Part shown: piece after piece, positions 24,754 through 35,369 of the stretch
How the letters are laid out: the number at the start of each line of letters is the position of its first letter
Position numbering within the stretch: the stretch's first letter is position 1
Assembly: GCA_002104935.1 (NCBI GenBank)
Contig: MCGT01000011.1
Coordinates: forward strand, 62,001-126,000
DNA: 64,000 bases
From: Hesseltinella vesiculosa
Lineage: Eukaryota > Mucoromycota > Mucoromycetes > Mucorales > Cunninghamellaceae
Reading direction: 5' to 3'
Position numbers and translations under genes: made by a program
Notes under the pieces: generated by a model
Told to the model about the DNA's origin: nothing
The model's database searches: none
The model's input: the letters and a program-made list of their open reading frames with translations, nothing else

Positions 24754-25176
24754 AGTCCTATCACTTTCACTTAGGGCGTCAGTAGACTACTGCAAGCACG
24801 CTCAGAAAAGAGAGCTCACCGGCAGATCCTTGACCATCAGCAAATGGAAAGAAAAAAAATGTTGCATAGTAAACAAAAGAAAAAATTACGCCAGCCATTA
24901 TTTTTCTTTTCTCGCCCCTTTTCAGAACTTCAAGGCACACCCTACAAAGGAATCGTCTTTTATATTCACACGTCCATTGTTTACTTGGGAAGGGAGTTAC
25001 AGTAAGCAACATGAGAAACGGTAAACATACGTGGGGAGTGTGATATTTAGCTGAAATAGGAGAGAAGCAATGACAGCATGATACAACAGGGGTGGTAAGA
25101 ATAAAGAGCAGAGAAAAGAAAAAAATCTGCACTGTGGGGGGGGGGGAGAAAGTTGAGATCTTGAAAAACGGGACAG

Positions 25177-26281
25177 CTACTCATCGATCTTATCGCGCGA
25201 TCGCTTATTTGCACCAACATTTTTCGGCCCGAAGAAGACATGTGGTAGAGCCGAGCATGGCGAGGGGGTCAGGGAAGAGGGTACGGCAATGTTGACCATG
25301 CTGTGCTTGGCCATTTGGACCTGAGGCGCTTGGCTTGGGCGACCATGTACCCCTTCCACTTGAACAATGCCTGCAACGTATCCACAAAAATCTCCAATTG
25401 GCAAATGTCGGATGGCAAGAACAAGGGCGAAACAAGGGAGGCAAGGTACACTTCATCCGTTCGCTGCAGGCGGTAGATGTAGCCAACGTCACCCGTATAG
25501 AGAATTTTTTTTAGCCATCTGGTCAATAAATCAGCCAGCGTTGCATTGTTTACCAGTCATGTCCATGGCAAGAGCTTGTTCAGCATCTCCCATGTCAATT
25601 TGCAATTTGTTCCGGATGGCGCAGTTTGAGCGGATATTCTTTGACTGCTGGGGGGAGGCCGCTGGTCACTGGTCATGAGTGATTTCCATTCATTGGAAGA
25701 CAATTCCTTGGATGACTTGTTCACAGTCAAAAGCATGTCAATCTTTCGTCCAAACGTAGGATCATCTGGATCGTGCGCGCACAATTCCATGGGATTGTCC
25801 AATAAAATCATTTTTCTGTTTTTGGATTTTCTTTTTTTCCAATTTCCTTCCCATTTACCTGGAAGTTATTGTCAATACTCGCTTGAGCTTGTACAGGAAG
25901 CGTAAAAGGCGATAGCTGACCGTCTTGAAGGGTCATGGATAAGCTTAAAATAGAACATGAAGCCAGACGTTTCATAGAGATGCACAATGAAATGACGCGC
26001 AAATGTTGCCAGTCGACAAGGTTGTCAGGAAGATGCACTTTGATAGGCAGAGCAGGGTTGTGACGGAACTGGCCATAAAATTCATCTAGCACATCCCAGT
26101 TAATCATTGCTTCAGAAGGGGGAGATTGTTGGCGGGTGGTACTGTTTCGGCAGCGGATGCAAGTGCGGTACCAGCATCCACGTCCTTCAAAATGCACTAG
26201 AGGTCGTTTACATTTGCAATCACTACAGCGAGCGACGGGCACTTGATCAGTTACTTGCAATAAAGTGTTCAATGGTGACAT
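25177..26281 (-). pseudogene. Cys-rich zinc-binding-like protein, chimeric or broken
   Basis: The first exon (26281 to about 25859) encodes MSPLNTLLQVTDQVPVARCS followed by a C-x2-C ... C-x2-C cluster (CSDCKCKRPLVHFEGRGCW, then YRTCIRCRNS), which resembles small zinc-binding motifs common in fungal repetitive genes. Downstream, plausible coding segments lie in different frames: a helical DPDDPTFGRKIDMLLTVNKS region near 25770, NKLQIDMGDAEQALAMDMT near 25560-25620, and RLQRTDEVYLASLVSPLFL near 25440. I could not join them with consensus splice sites without a stop. A 36-bp stretch at 25790-25825 recurs inverted at 26403-26438 outside the gene, suggesting rearrangement. The gene lies between ~360-bp inverted repeats, so it may be element cargo. 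Function unknown. Confidence 0.45.
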
Positions 26282-26476
26282 TATCCAAGCGCGTAACTTT
26301 GTGTGATGGCATTATAAGAAATAGCGAAGAGAAAGAAATATCAGGAAAAGGTGTTAAAAAAAGCAAGTAAGCTGTTCTTTTCCCATTCCCCCTTTTTTTT
26401 TGCCAAAAACAGAAAAGTGATTTTATTGGACAATCCCAGGCTGAGTGTAACTTCGTATCCGTGAATTTTCTGAACC

Positions 26477-26847
26477 ATGGTTGCTATATACAGGTTTCGT
26501 CCTGTTTATAGAACGCTCCGTCGTCATCGAATACATGTGTCTTGGAAGCCCACTCTGTTTTGAACGTGCCTCCCCTTTACACCAACGCTTGTCTCCATTT
26601 TTTTTAGATGATTCATCGGCTCAAATAAATGAACAGTGAGCATTAGATCATTGATGCTATCCTCTTCTTGTGGCCAATGATTTTGACATAAACGATTGCT
26701 AATGACAATCATGATTGGGTTTTTTTTTCCTTGTGCGTAAAATAATAATCGTTTTTTTTTTTTTTTTTTTACCGTCATTACGCGTGAATGAGAGCTTTCT
26801 CAGAGTGGCTGCTTATTACGATGCTTGTCCAAGCATTTATGAGAATG
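26477..26847 (-). repeat. Right inverted repeat of the ~2.46-kb element
   Basis: This is the partner of 24392-24753 in opposite orientation. It contains an imperfect version of the hairpin (26484-26511) and a T-run expanded relative to the left copy. Its outer end runs into the reading frame of the truncated transposase at 26800-27081. Confidence 0.85.
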
Positions 26848-27081
26848 CCCAACAAAGCCTTTAAAATCACTTGCCTCAAACTTCAGATACTTCTCAAACA
26901 ACAACTTGAAGAATCTCACTTTGTCCAGATCAGAATAGCGTGTATAATTCCGTTTCATTTTTGGTTCTCTCATGACAACATCTCTACGACGCTTTTCCTC
27001 TTCCTTTTCCTCCTGCACTGCTTCTGTTCCGTGTTTTCTCTCGGCAGGCAGTCGAGCTAAATATTGCGTATGGGAACTCAA
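26800..27081 (-). pseudogene. Truncated Tc1-like transposase N-terminus (helix-turn-helix)
   Basis: The translation contains a Lys/Arg/Glu-rich stretch, then MKRNYTRYSDLDKVRFFKLL and FEKYLKFEASDFKGFV. This resembles the start of the helix-turn-helix DNA-binding region of Tc1/mariner-type transposases as I remember them from Mucorales genomes (YSDEDKVRFFKL-type). The frame is cut off at the inverted repeat; the shared words HSHKCLDKHRNKQPL are encoded by the repeat itself. No catalytic domain is present. Upstream (27090-27190, minus strand) a TGGAAAGT(A/C)AA(C/T)TCGCC motif occurs twice, possibly terminal repeats. Confidence 0.55.
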
Positions 27082-27275
27082 TGTTTCGATCAGGCGAATT
27101 GACTTTCCACCAGAGCGAAATTATTTTTCGAGCAACCCGAATTCTGTTCTCGCCATTGGGCGAGTTTACTTTCCAGAAAGAGTGCACCAAACCTTCGTTT
27201 TTATTTCAACCAACAACCCGATGAAAGAACAATAAATAAACAAAATCTGACTGGAACAATTGGCATGAGCATCAC

Positions 27276-28657
27276 TTAGTCGTCTTCCAGCAATTCCATG
27301 AGTTCCCGTTCTTCATCCTCGGTCATTTGTGGGCCGTCCGCCTTTGGTTCTATTTTCATCTTGCGCATCCTTGCTTCTTCTTCGTATTTTGCCAAGGCAG
27401 CCGGCGTCATGGTCCAGCGTCGAAGCGAGTTGTCAAGAGACGCACTGTACACCACGGATCCAAAAGCGCCTAAGCATCCCACCTCATCAAAATGGCCCTC
27501 GAGCGTGTGTTTGAGCTTTCCAGACTGTGAAATAGAGAGATCGTCAAGATCACTCAAAAAAAAAAAAAATTGGTCGGGGCACTTACTGCAATATCCCACA
27601 CATATATATTGTCATCACTACACCCTGTCACAACGTATGGCCCTAGTAATGTGATCGACTTGACACGCTCCGAATGCTGAAGGACGGTATCGACCTCACC
27701 TGTCTGCTCAAAACAGTGAAATGAGTTATCAGCCAATGGACACGTCATTTTTGTCGACTGACCTCGGGGTTCCATCGTCGGGCAGTCTTGTCAGCCGAGC
27801 CTAGAAAACGTGGCATGCGTTTGAGTCACTGGTGAGATCCATTGCAGCAAGTGGGGGCGCAGTTACCTGACCAAAGATCATCTTCCGGGCTGATAACGAG
27901 GCAAGTGACGTTGGTTTCATGGCCTTCATAGATCTTGTTCACTTCCAAGGTGGTCAGATCCCACCGAACGATAGACCGATCCGAAGAAGCAGAATACAAG
28001 TAACCAGGGGGAGCCGCCACCAGCCGTTCAACCGATCGTCCGTGATGCTTCATCACAGCCAAACATTCATGCGTGTTTACGTCCCATTGTCGGATATCTG
28101 TATCAGCAGAGCCAGAGTATAGTCGATTGCCAACCACCTCTAGGCACTTTACAAAGTCGCTGTGCCCTTGTAGCGTTGCTAAACACTCGCCCGACTACAA
28201 CAGGAATAAAAATGAGTGGGTCATCGCCAGAGATCTGGGTCACTTTTCTTACCTTTGTATCCCATTTTTTGATGGTCTTATCCCAAGAGCCTGTCCACAG
28301 CACTTCGCCATCTTGAGACAATGCAATAGAAGTGACAGGTGCGGCATGGCCACGGTAAATCTTGCCGACTTTTTTGGTCTAAAAAAAATCAGGGAAAGCT
28401 AGTAAGTCATCACGGCTGAATGGATGGAAAGGAATAAATCCAAGACTTGCATCGAGATGAATACGCTTTGCCATGCTTCCCGATTCTGCAACAAAAGCAT
28501 ACTTGCCTTGCTGCACGACCTTGAGATCAAGCGCCTTGGTGGACAACTGCATAGCATCGCCCACTGTGTAGTTGCATTTAGCTTGCTTTTCTTTTTCTTT
28601 CGCTAATTCGGCATCGGTTTGGAAGAAGAACCCGGCATTGTTAGTAACATTGGCCAT
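27276..28657 (-). CDS. WD40-repeat protein (354 aa)
   Basis: Six exons (28451-28657, 28253-28378, 27867-28194, 27763-27800, 27587-27703, 27276-27524) total 355 codons including stop. About seven WD40 units form a single beta-propeller, for example IALSQDGEVLWTGSWDKTI, GNRLYSGSADTDIRQWDVN, GYLYSASSDRSIVRWDLTT, GPYVVTGCSDDNIYVWDIA and GSVVYSASLDNSLRRWTMT. The C-terminus is an acidic/basic helix ending EDEERELMELLEDD. The first intron (28379-28450) starts with GCAAGT, a GC-AG intron. The likely role is a scaffold for a protein complex; the specific orthologue is not recognised. The start at 28657 was preferred over an in-frame upstream start at 28717 whose extra residues are a Phe run. Confidence 0.85.
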
Positions 28658-28902
28658 CGATGATGAAACAGAATCGATGAAGAAGAAGAAGAAAAAAAAG
28701 GGGAGGTGGACATTCAATCCCCAAATCTGGCATTCTTTTGCACTCAGCTTTTGCGCCTTGGACCGCTTGCCCTCTTCATGATGGCGTTATTTTTAATGTT
28801 TAATTCAGTAATGGGATGAAGGGCACAAAAAAAATAAAAGAAGTGTATTAAGGGAAATATATATATAGAAAAAGAGGGAATAAAAGGGCTGGGTAATAAA
28901 TG

Positions 28903-30737
28903 TCAGTCGTTGCTCTTGTGGGGGATGGCATGAGCTGATCTATGGCGAAACAATCGAGAGGTATCTCCAGCAGGCTGAGAGGGAAAGGCAACATTGGAAG
29001 AAGACGAAGATGTGGCTAGTAGGTATGCACCTTGTGACATAAACGATGGGCACTTGCTCTCACCAAGGCTTTTGCTTCGTTTCAAGGAAGGGGATGCGGC
29101 TGGGTCGCCCACTTGCTGTGACACTGGCTGGGAGGCTCTTGGGCGTGTTGTAGGTTTGGTAGACTGCGGCGGTACAGGAGGTGGTGACCGTAGATTTCGG
29201 TTAGGCTTGGTGTTAGCCAACTTGGCAGATTGACTGGTGGATAAAGGATGGGGTGGAGGAGAAAACCGACCGCGAGAAGCACCGGCGTTGGCAAAAGCGA
29301 TCGAAGCCAAGTCTTTAATAATGGCCTGTCGATCCTCCTCTTTGGTATCAGTTGCAGAACAGGACGTATTGCTGGGTGGGGTAGTGGAGGAGGGCTGGTG
29401 GGTATGAATGTCGTCGTCAGAATCCATTGAAGCATTGTCATCAAAGGGGTTGAGCGTAGACCGAAGCATTGGGGGTGAAAACTTCTGCGTCAGCAACAAC
29501 GATTGACCTTGATCATGCAATGTGGGGGTATCAGTCGTGGAGCGGCTGGTTGTCATCGTCGGCGACGGGTCCACAAAGAGACCATCGATGGATAGGGTCT
29601 GGTAAGGCAGAGATCGAGAGCGACCATGATGAGCATAGGCTGGGCGGCCATTTTCATCGGTTGTCAAGGCTGCGGCAACTGGATCTAAATGATTTTGAGA
29701 GGATGGTCCGGATGACAGGTCGATGTGTGACATGGCAGTCGGAAAGGTGCACGCTGCGGCGGGAGTGTTATCGTGGATGAACGCAGACGGCTCATTCACA
29801 ACAACGTGGCTATCAGGTGGTGGATGATGAGGAAGGGCAGTAGAAGACATTGAAGCACGCTGTGAACTGGTGATCAACGGCGTCTCAGGTGACATAACGG
29901 GCTGGCCGTGGGTTGGATCACTCCCAAACGGACGAGAATGCATGTTTGCGGTAAAAGTGTCGTGAGGCAGGGGCGCAGACGGAGCAGGGATTGGGCCCCA
30001 CCATGTATTCCGTACCGATTCTCTGCTTGTCCTGCTCGGTTCAATCTGTACATGATTCATATGCCCCGAGTAGTTCGTGGAGGCGCTGACCAAAACATCG
30101 ATCGAGTCCTTGGTAAATCGAGGCAAGGGTGCTATTATCAAAAGAGAGTTGAATAAAAGATGAGACCACGTCCGAGACACATTTTGCGCCAGTTATTGAA
30201 GAGCAATTTTTGCGTCTACGCGTAGAACCTAAGAAAGAAAAAGAAAGACTTACCCCCCATAGCAATGAGATCGCGTTGGACATGGCGGCCGCTTTGAGCA
30301 TGAGAAATCAATCGCAGGATGGCAAAGAACTGCTTGTCCGTGTACCTCAGCTCACCTTCATATAAGGACAATATCTGCATGTCACAAAATAGAATCAATG
30401 CCTGTTGATGAGGGGGTGTAACAGGGCGAATTGGCTTTACCTGCTTGAGATGGTCTTGGCTCAGTTTGCTGCCTATCAAAAACGATAGCAGGACATCGGT
30501 CTGCACAACACCCAATCCAAAAGGATCAAGGCCATTCCACCAGGTAACAAAGGTTTCTTTTTCCACAGATGAGAGGTCAGACACATGCAATATTGGCCCG
30601 GGATCTTTTTCGGTCGTTGGGATGTCAAACGGTGAATAATTCGCGGATAACCGTTTCTTGGCAAACTGGTAACTGCGACCTTCTTCATCTCTTTTATGCT
30701 GCTGCGAGCGATTGAATGCCGTCAAGAACCTTTCCAT
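28903..30737 (-). CDS. EH-domain-like protein with long disordered tail (548 aa)
   Basis: Three exons (30441-30737, 30254-30374, 28903-30131) give 548 aa. Residues ~55-150 look like an EF-hand-type EH fold: FVTWWNGLDPFGLGVVQTDV, LLSFLIGSKLSQDHLKQIL, then LRYTDKQFFAILRLISHAQ. This matches the helix-loop-helix spacing and the 'L...KL....L..I' pattern of EH domains used in endocytosis and Irs4/Tax4-type proteins. The remaining ~390 residues are Ser/Pro/Thr-rich and presumably disordered, with a polyproline segment (RSPPPVPPQSTKPTTRP) and a basic, Ser-rich end (LKRSKSLGES). A role in membrane traffic or actin/endocytic scaffolding is inferred from the domain. The calcium ligands of a true EF-hand are not evident. 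Confidence 0.65.
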
Positions 30738-31038
30738 ATTAGTTCAGGGTGGGGGATATATGTAATGATATAATTGGTAGTATAAAAAGAGAATGGAAGT
30801 TGAGCGAGCAAAATGGGAAACAAGTTGAAAAAGAATGAAACGAGAATGAAGCCAAAAGCGGCATGTGGAAAAAAAAAAAACCTGGGTGCCTCTTCAAACG
30901 CCGTCCGTCCAATTGAATTTGGTCCGCCTGTCGCATGCGGCGTTTGATTTCGCACCCTGACCCATCCACCAGGCTGGGCAACTGGTGCTGGGTGGGGCAC
31001 AGTTTTTTCAGGGCCACTCGTCTTCCTCAGCAGCTGTC

Positions 31039-31069
<31 letters not shown>

Positions 31070-31135
31070 GGTCAAGCGAGACCCAACAGATACGCTCTTG
31101 AATGGCCCCATCCATAGAAAGTAGGTTTATTTTCT
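30738..31135. other. Intergenic between two minus-strand genes
   Basis: The interval holds poly-A/T runs, including a ~28-nt A tract at 31038-31065, and no credible gene. It serves as promoter of the EH-like gene and 3' region of the TMEM135-like gene. Confidence 0.5.
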
Positions 31136-32941
31136 CTAGTTCTTTTGAACGAACTGATACAAAATCTTGCTCACAAAGGACGATAGAACATCAGGCTCGA
31201 CTTGGTAAAAGGACTAGTAAAAAAAAGTGGGGTGAACCTCATGCATTCGACGGCAGGCACTTCGTTTCTTACCATGATGACGCCCATGGCAAAGCTGGTG
31301 AGCATGACTTCAAAATGAGGCACCCTGATCATCATTTTCTTTTGGTATAAGATGTTGTAAAAACTGTAGATGGCTTTGGGTAGCACGTAGAGAGCCAATT
31401 CGCTGCGCCGGCGTTTGTCTTCTAAAAAGATGGACGAGTAGGAGCACACAAACCCAAAGAGGTAATAGAGATACTTGCTGTTCCCACGGAACCAGTTACT
31501 TTGCACCAGGTTACGGTGGCTACAGACTTGATATTGATACAATGTAATAAAGGTAGCGAGGAAGGCTCCAGACTTCAATGTTGCCCAGGCTGTTTTGGAT
31601 ATCATCTTGGTGGGACTAGGCAGGAAAGATAGGTGAGCGATGGACGACGTCAAAGGCTGCTTACTCTTTCTTCAAGTGCTTCGTGCGCAAAAAGATCATG
31701 GGCACAAAATGAAGCGTCCCATACACTGGCATCATGCTCTTGAATACTTTTGTAAATCGCTCCACAGCCACATCGTTACAGCTCTCCATCCAAGGGTGGA
31801 TCACCTCGCTAAAGAAAGAAGTTGAGTTGAGGAACAGCTTCCGATGTTGCTTCACGTTACTTACCATGGGACAATATCTGGATGGGAGGGCAGAGAGGAA
31901 GCGACCTTTAGGGCATGTGGCGTGGGATTAAACTTTTTGACAGCATTCATGATTTCCTCGGTGGAAATAGGAAGTCCTCTCACATTTTTGGCATTGATTT
32001 TGAGGGAAGGCTCGGGACAGCGTGCCGCCTTGATCATGAAGGAATAAAAGTCAGGAGGCAATGAACCTGGTTGCATCTACAACAAAAAAAGCGCCTATCA
32101 GCCAAAATGACTACCATCACTAGCCAGCCCATTTCCTCTTCTTTTACCGTGTAGCCATACATGACTTGAGCACAGGTCAAGCCAAATAAAAGAGCATCCC
32201 CATTTTTAAAATAGAAGATATCTCTGGCCTTGCCAGCATTGTACATGGCTTGGAGGGACCTGTGACCAAAAAAAAAAAAAAAAAATTGGGATCATGAAAT
32301 CACATGGACCTTTCAGTGGTTCCCTTGGTCGCAGGAATGAATACACCAAGCTGCTTACCGCACAAACATTTGTTGAGCAATGTCCACTCGTCTTTCTTTC
32401 TTTTCAAAGAGGATGGATAAACCAGCCACGGCTCCAGCAACAAAACCATGCCATCGATCGTCCTTTTGTCTATATAAGCGCAGGCCGTTGTTGATAAGTT
32501 TCCAAAGAAAAGCAAACGAACCAAACATGGCTCCGAATCGTAATGCATCAAGATTTTTGAAGACAGTAGCAAAAACCTGACCCAGAGGTGCCCTTCCATT
32601 TGAAGAAAAAAGTGTGTCAGTGGTCACCCCTGGTTTTAAGTTTTTTCTTGTCGGCACCTACTTGTTTCTTACTACACGTAATAAATATAAACATAGGTTG
32701 ACACCAGCTCGCACACCATACGCTAGTAAGAAAGCTCCTACAAAAGAGGTGAGTCAAAAAAGAGCTTCCTTCAACGTCACGTACTTGTTCCGCCCTTGAC
32801 GGCATGGTGGATCAATTCCTGTTGATTTTTTGGTTGTGGCCAAGCCGAACGGTCGATTTTTTCCGAGTTGACCCTCACAAGCTTGTCCTTTAGTCTTTGA
32901 TAGGAGGAGACTCGTTTAGGTGCAGTCTCGGGCGCCGTCAT
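31136..32941 (-). CDS. TMEM135-like membrane protein (451 aa)
   Basis: TMEM135 is a Tim17-family-related multi-pass protein linked to mitochondrial dynamics and peroxisomal lipid handling in animals; fungi have homologues. Eight exons (32785-32941, 32662-32737, 32359-32592, 32148-32259, 31865-32076, 31665-31808, 31273-31615, 31136-31213) give 451 aa. Recognisable parts are GAMFGSFAFLWKLINNGLRL, HGFVAGAVAGLSILFEKKE with the Tim17-like Gly pattern, GDALLFGLTCAQVMYGYTVK, VYGTLHFVPMIFLRTKHLKK and SKYLYYLFGFVCSYSSIFLE. The order of membrane segments follows the TMEM135 family. The start at 32941 gives a short soluble, basic N-terminus (MTAPETAPKRVSSYQRLKDK). Subcellular location in this organism is inference. 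Confidence 0.82.
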
Positions 32942-33235
32942 AGTGGAGGTAAAAAAAGGGAAGGAAAAGAAGAAGAAAAGATCATGGTCGTATGAAAAAA
33001 ATAAAAAGGAAAAAAAAAGGATAACAAGCAGCTTTGAATGTCAGCCAACCAAATCGTCATTGCCAACCCAGAATTTGGGGGTGTGCCAAATTTAGAGTTC
33101 AGAAGTTTTTTCATCCCCGCAGAAATGACAAGCAAAGCTTGGGAGGCAGCTTTTTATGATTTTCTGGGATGATATTTAAAAATAGGAGGTTGGCACTTTC
33201 TTTTTTTTTTTTTTTGTTTGCGACACAAAGAAAAT

Positions 33236-34218
33236 ATGTTGCTACGATTAGAGAAAATGTATCAGGGCATGATCTATGCGTTTCAAGGCATTTATGTCGT
33301 GATGCAAAACCCAGCGCTTCGACAAGAATACCACCTACGAGTGTTTTTACAGCTCTCGCTTCTTTCCTTTTTGCTTGTGGGCATTGCCCGTATTATGGTT
33401 GGCCTGCCCTTCCAACTGATCCGGATCCTACTTTGGGCCATCGCTCCTTCCCTTTTAGACGCCAGTGAGCCGTTCCTGGAAACAGCTCATGACACGCTTC
33501 ATAACGCCATTGCTGGTCTCCCCTTTTTACTGCTATTGCTCATGCGCTATCTCTACCCAAAACCACTCGATCAATTATTCATGTCTTCGCTCCAATTCAT
33601 CGATGACTATCAGATGCACCCTGTCTCTTTTGCCAAACGCCTAGCCCAACAACCCATTCGGTCCACGTGGTGGCGTAACCTGAAGGACTATCTGGCCAGG
33701 TCTTGGGTGCGCTGGCGCATCGGTCTTATTCTGACCTTGCTTTCAATGATACCACTGGTTGGTTCATTTGTGTTTCCAGTCGCTGGTAAGATCGTAACGC
33801 CATGGAAAGCATTCCGCTAAGTCCTTTCTTTTTTTTTTTAGGTGCCCTGTCAACCTTCAAATCCCTTGGCAGGACCCAGGCGATAATCGTTGGCATCTGC
33901 TTTTTATGCTTACCGTCCTGGCTTACCAAAAGCCTTGTCCGTGCTGCGCTGGAGATGCGGATGTTGATGCGTGAGCTCTTGGAGCCCTATTTCGTGCGTA
34001 TGAGCATGACGCACAAGGAGAAACGACGGTGGTTCCATGGTCGGCGAGATACTCTGTTTGGCTTTTCACTTATTGCTTGGGCTTTAGTTCAATGGGTTCC
34101 CTTTTTCAACTTCTTAGCTTACGGTATTGTACAAGCCGCTGCCTCCTACATGCTGGTCATCGTCACAGATCTCCCTCCCCCACACAATGCATCAAGCCTA
34201 ACTAGAAAAAATAAATAG
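33236..34218 (+). CDS. Multi-pass membrane protein, Rrt8/EI24-like (308 aa)
   Basis: Two exons (33236-33785, 33842-34218) give 308 aa. Hydrophobic segments include FLQLSLLSFLLVGIARIMVG, LPFLLLLLMRYLYP, IGLILTLLSMIPLVGSFVFP and FGFSLIAWALVQWVPFFNFL. The motif combination 'LxxxPLVGxFVFPVAGAxxxxKSLGRTQA' and the C-terminal 'WVPFFNFLAYGIVQAAASYML' resemble the fungal outer-spore-wall Lds/Rrt8 proteins and the EI24/CysZ-like fold. The gene is divergent from the TMEM135-like gene, with a 294-bp shared promoter. Substrate or role is unknown; a lipid-droplet or ER location would fit the family. Confidence 0.7.
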
Positions 34219-34289
34219 CTGTTCGCTATGTTACCCCCTGCTCATTTTAAGCTGCCTCTAGGGTGGTTGGTTTCTTTAAGAGAGACAGC

Positions 34290-34650
34290 CCATTTCTCAA
34301 AGGTTGGTCCCTGGCGATCCGTGTGCACAGGCCAGGAATCGAAGTCGCTGTGCGGAAATTGAATCTACCATCCAACTTCTTTTCCTGGTTTTGGAAAAAA
34401 AAAAAAAAGCAAATGCTGCTCAGCACTTTTGAGTGATTCTATCGATTTGAAATTATGCATGGGTGCGTAAATGCATGAATGAAGATGGTAAAGAAAAAAT
34501 CAGATCGATCGGTGAAAGTCGCCCAGCCAACTTTTGACCAGTTTCGGTTTGACACTTCCCCAACCCCAGCTAAAAAAATTGAAAAATCGACCATTTTCTC
34601 CAGGGGACCCCCAGGCGATCTGATCAAAAATTGCAGTGCAGGCGCGCACA
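34290..34650 (-). repeat. Dispersed repeat family, copy in minus orientation
   Basis: Reverse-complemented, this interval shows the same ordered blocks as 8058-8430: GATCAGATCGCCTGGGGGTC, CAGCTGGG-type sequence, GTTGGCTGGGCGACTTTCACC, then the T-run and 'gattcctggcctgtgcac', equivalent to 'aattcctagtctgtgcac' in copy 1. It lies alone between two host genes. Confidence 0.75.
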
Positions 34651-34817
34651 AAAAAAAAAATTAAAAAAAAAAAGCCTATTCACATTGATGCATTGAGCAA
34701 GGAGCCGATGTACCTTGTTTTATTATTCCTGTCCTGAGGAGTAAAAATGCGTTGCTATGTACAGTGGATGACGAAAAGAATGCGAGGAAGGGTATCAATG
34801 AAGAAAATAATGCTCAA

Positions 34818-35369
34818 TCAAACAGCAATGGTAGAGAGAGGCAGTGACATGGAAGTGATTTGAATAGAGTAGGAGAGACAACGTGGAGCCAATCGCATCT
34901 TTCGATCGAGCGGAACAGGAGCTGGAGTCAGGTGGGTGACGTTGGCCTCGAGTTGACAAGCGCCGTTGCGAATAGACACATGGACGGTTTCACCGGAATC
35001 AATACCCTTTTGAACAGGGATACAGATGGGGTCGTCGCTGCTAATGGGAAGCAATCGCTTTTTCCTCAGTAGGGTACACTCGATCAGCCGGCGTTGATCA
35101 TACATTGAGCGAATGGTGACTGGATCCATGTCCACTTTGTAGTGAGCAGTTTTCGTTTTTGGGTCGAATTGTTGCCATTGAGCAGCGGTCTGCTTCAAGT
35201 GCACAAGCAGGCTGTAATCACTGTGAGAGGCAGCCATGCGTCGATTGATTTCATGTAGGCATGCCCACTGCAGCTGCTTGCATGTACGCTCAGTGCGCAC
35301 AAGGTCTTTGATGGGCAGTTCAGATAAAACTAAATGAATAATTTCCGTTGGTAATTGCAGCAATTTCAT
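34818..35369 (-). CDS. F-box protein (183 aa)
   Basis: This single-exon gene begins with a clear F-box: LLQLPTEIIHLVLSELPIKD followed by LVRTERTCKQLQWACLHEIN. F-box proteins connect a substrate to Skp1-Cullin-F-box ubiquitin ligases. The remaining ~135 residues show no leucine-rich or WD repeats. They contain a beta-rich region ending PLDRKMRLAPRCLSYSIQIT. The start at 35369 (MKLLQLPTEIIH) places the F-box at the extreme N-terminus; further upstream in-frame codons encode Phe-rich leader sequence and were rejected. The substrate is unknown. Confidence 0.78.
   Translation of the reverse strand: MKLLQLPTEIIHLVLSELPIKDLVRTERTCKQLQWACLHEINRRMAASHSDYSLLVHLKQTAAQWQQFDPKTKTAHYKVDMDPVTIRSMYDQRRLIECTLLRKKRLLPISSDDPICIPVQKGIDSGETVHVSIRNGACQLEANVTHLTPAPVPLDRKMRLAPRCLSYSIQITSMSLPLSTIAV

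Noticed and set aside
28657..28717. Upstream in-frame start at 28717 for the WD40 protein
   Set aside because: It would add a Phe run encoded by a homopolymer; the 28657 start gives a normal N-terminus.
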